NCBI GenBank assembly: GCA_016281055.1
Contig: JAEEHW010000144.1
Coordinates: 48,111-112,110, forward strand
Source of the DNA: Prevotella sp.
GTDB taxonomy: Bacteria > Bacteroidota > Bacteroidia > Bacteroidales > Bacteroidaceae
Reading direction: 5' to 3'
DNA length: 64,000 bases
Shown here: positions 62,786 to 64,000 of the stretch, in pieces
Position numbering within the stretch: position 1 is the stretch's first letter
How the letters are laid out: each line of letters begins with the position of its first letter
Notes under the pieces: model-generated
The model's input: the letters and a program-made list of their open reading frames with translations, nothing else
What the model was told of the DNA's origin: nothing
Databases searched by the model: none
Translations under genes and position numbers: made by a program

Positions 62786-63254
62786 CGAAATACACTACAT
62801 CAGCTACGAAGAGGCATTGGAGGTCTATCGAAAAATGATAGCTGCCAGTGACGGAGGTTACGCCGGTGTGCGTGATGAGGGCGGCATACATGCCACACTT
62901 GATTTCGTTCAGAATGACATGTACTATCCGACATTTGCAGAAAAACTCTCATATCTTGTCTTCAAGTTCTGCTCCGGACATTATTTCAATGATGGGAATA
63001 AACGCATTGCTTTGACGTTAGGAGCATATTTCCTTCATAAGAACAATCATCCGTGGGAGGCTTGCATATTCATGCGTCAATTAGAGGCTATTGTTTATCA
63101 TGTCGCAGCTTCAAATATAGATCAAGACTTACTCTTGCGTATAATGACTGCTTTTATGGCAGGAAAGGATTATAACGAAGAACTGAAAATTGACATTGCC
63201 AATGCTATGAGCAAAGGTCAGTTAGGTATAACTGAAGATAATTTTCAAGAATAA
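62778..63254 (+). CDS. Doc-type Fic family toxin
   Basis: A 158-residue Fic-fold protein. The active-site loop reads HYFNDGNKR (68-76), i.e. HxFxDGNKR, the Doc-type variant with NKR in place of Fic's GNGRxxR. P1 Doc phosphorylates EF-Tu, while classical Fic proteins AMPylate; the loop favours the Doc type but has Gly rather than Ala at 73. No inhibitory (S/T)xxxE(G/N) motif is obvious in the protein itself. The stop codon shares a base with the hsdS start (TAATG). Confidence 0.85.
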   Translation: MNNEIHYISYEEALEVYRKMIAASDGGYAGVRDEGGIHATLDFVQNDMYYPTFAEKLSYLVFKFCSGHYFNDGNKRIALTLGAYFLHKNNHPWEACIFMRQLEAIVYHVAASNIDQDLLLRIMTAFMAGKDYNEELKIDIANAMSKGQLGITEDNFQE

Positions 63255-64000
63255 TGACAGGAAAGCAACTTAAAAACAGCATACTCCAGTGGGCTATACA
63301 GGGAAAACTTGTTCCCCAAGACCCAAACGATGAGCCAGCATCTGTCCTGCTTGAAAAGATCAGGGCAGAAAAGGCACGACTCATAAAGGAAGGGAAAATA
63401 AAAAAAGACAAGAAAGAATCTATCATTTATCGTGGTGAGGACAATTCCTATTATGAGAAGTTCGCAGATGGAAAAGTGGTTTGTATAGATGAGGAAATTC
63501 CGTTTGAGATACCTAACACATGGGAATGGTGTCGCATAAGTCATCTGTTCGTTACTTCAAGTGGTTCTACTCCACAAAGTAAAAATCCATTGTATTATTC
63601 AAATGGTACTATCAATTGGGTCAGAACTACAGACTTAAATAATGGGATTTTAGATTCTTGCGAGATTCAGATTACGCCCAAGGCTGTTTTGGACTACAAT
63701 CTTTCGATTATTCCACAAGAATCGATATGTATTGCCATGTATGGAGGGGGTGGAACAATCGGAAAGCATTCAATTATTAGATTTGATACAACTATAAATC
63801 AGTCTGTATGTGCTATACATCCTAATTTCGTGTGCAACATGGAGTATGTACACATTTTCATGCAATACCAAAGACCTTATTGGATGGATTATGCAGCTGG
63901 CTCACGAAAAGATCCTAACATTAATCAGATAATTATTAAGAATTGCTTGATTCCAATTCCGCCAAAGAAAGAACAAGACAGAATTGTATCTAAGTATAAC
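63254..64000 (+). CDS. hsdS: Type I restriction-modification specificity subunit S (partial)
   Basis: The first 249 codons; the gene continues past the window. It starts MTGKQLKNSILQWAIQGKLV with the conserved N-terminal helix and LLEKIRAEKARLIKEGKIKK linker, then target recognition domain 1 (IPNTWEWCRISHLF ... GSRKDPNINQIIIKNCLIP) followed by PPKKEQDRIV, the start of the central spacer helix. It sets the DNA target of the HsdMRS complex. The ATG overlaps the Doc stop by one base, so translation of hsdS is coupled to the toxin. Confidence 0.95.
   Translation, partial: MTGKQLKNSILQWAIQGKLVPQDPNDEPASVLLEKIRAEKARLIKEGKIKKDKKESIIYRGEDNSYYEKFADGKVVCIDEEIPFEIPNTWEWCRISHLFVTSSGSTPQSKNPLYYSNGTINWVRTTDLNNGILDSCEIQITPKAVLDYNLSIIPQESICIAMYGGGGTIGKHSIIRFDTTINQSVCAIHPNFVCNMEYVHIFMQYQRPYWMDYAAGSRKDPNINQIIIKNCLIPIPPKKEQDRIVSKYN

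Noticed and set aside
61757..63254. Prophage or integrative element remnant in the hsd operon
   Set aside because: No integrase, att-like repeats or phage structural genes; only the two-gene HTH/Doc pair is inserted.

Overview
The window looks like a chromosomal segment of a gut or rumen Prevotellaceae (Prevotella/Segatella/Xylanibacter type). The evidence is: (i) Bacteroidota promoters of the form TTTG-N19/20-TAnnTTTG in front of most transcription units; (ii) type IX secretion components (porQ, porE) together with enzymes carrying T9SS C-terminal sorting domains; (iii) BspA/DUF285 and dockerin-like surface proteins; (iv) a GH10 xylanase whose catalytic domain is interrupted by carbohydrate-binding modules, a layout known from Prevotella and Bacteroides xylan users. 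No prophage, integrase, transposase or CRISPR array was recognised, and one tRNA gene (CAT anticodon) was found.

Layout. 1-7 kb: UPF0210 and ACT-domain proteins, tRNA, a PurF-like protein without its glutaminase cysteine, FabI, a phosphopantetheinyl transferase, an M64 peptidase lipoprotein and a gamma carbonic anhydrase. 7-16 kb: secreted PL11 rhamnogalacturonan lyase, a GT4/GtrA pair, a helical lipoprotein, the beta-repeat protein/DUF3822/rsmD operon, a RecD-like helicase and a dolichol-phosphate-mannose-synthase-like GT2. 16-25 kb: mfd and two GH2 enzymes. 24.7-26.1 kb: gene-poor and packed with repeats. 26-32 kb: a TonB protein, then porQ, polyprenyl synthase, tatD and porE in one tightly packed cluster. 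32-41 kb: priA with an LTA-synthase-like sulfatase-fold protein, a candidate noncoding RNA unit, an iron/cobalamin-type importer lacking its ATPase gene, frr and rsgA. 41-48.5 kb: GH10 xylanase and two tandem paralogous surface proteins. 48.7-57.6 kb: malic enzyme, maf, the glnS/TPR/dedA operon, a secreted DRGH nuclease and an unknown secreted protein. 57.8-64 kb: a type I restriction-modification operon, hsdR-hsdM-[HTH protein-Doc toxin]-hsdS, with hsdS running off the window end.

How it fits together. PL11, both GH2 enzymes and GH10 act on pectin, galactoside/glucuronide and xylan side chains. PL11 and GH10 carry T9SS sorting domains, so the porQ/porE cluster would serve their export. The main non-textbook signals are: two intergenic promoter-to-terminator units with no ORF; a family of long hairpin repeats placed just 3' of stop codons; a 22-bp periodic repeat at three loci; the glutaminase-dead PurF paralogue; and the toxin-antitoxin-like pair inside the hsd operon. 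All functional calls are from reading the sequence; no database search was possible.
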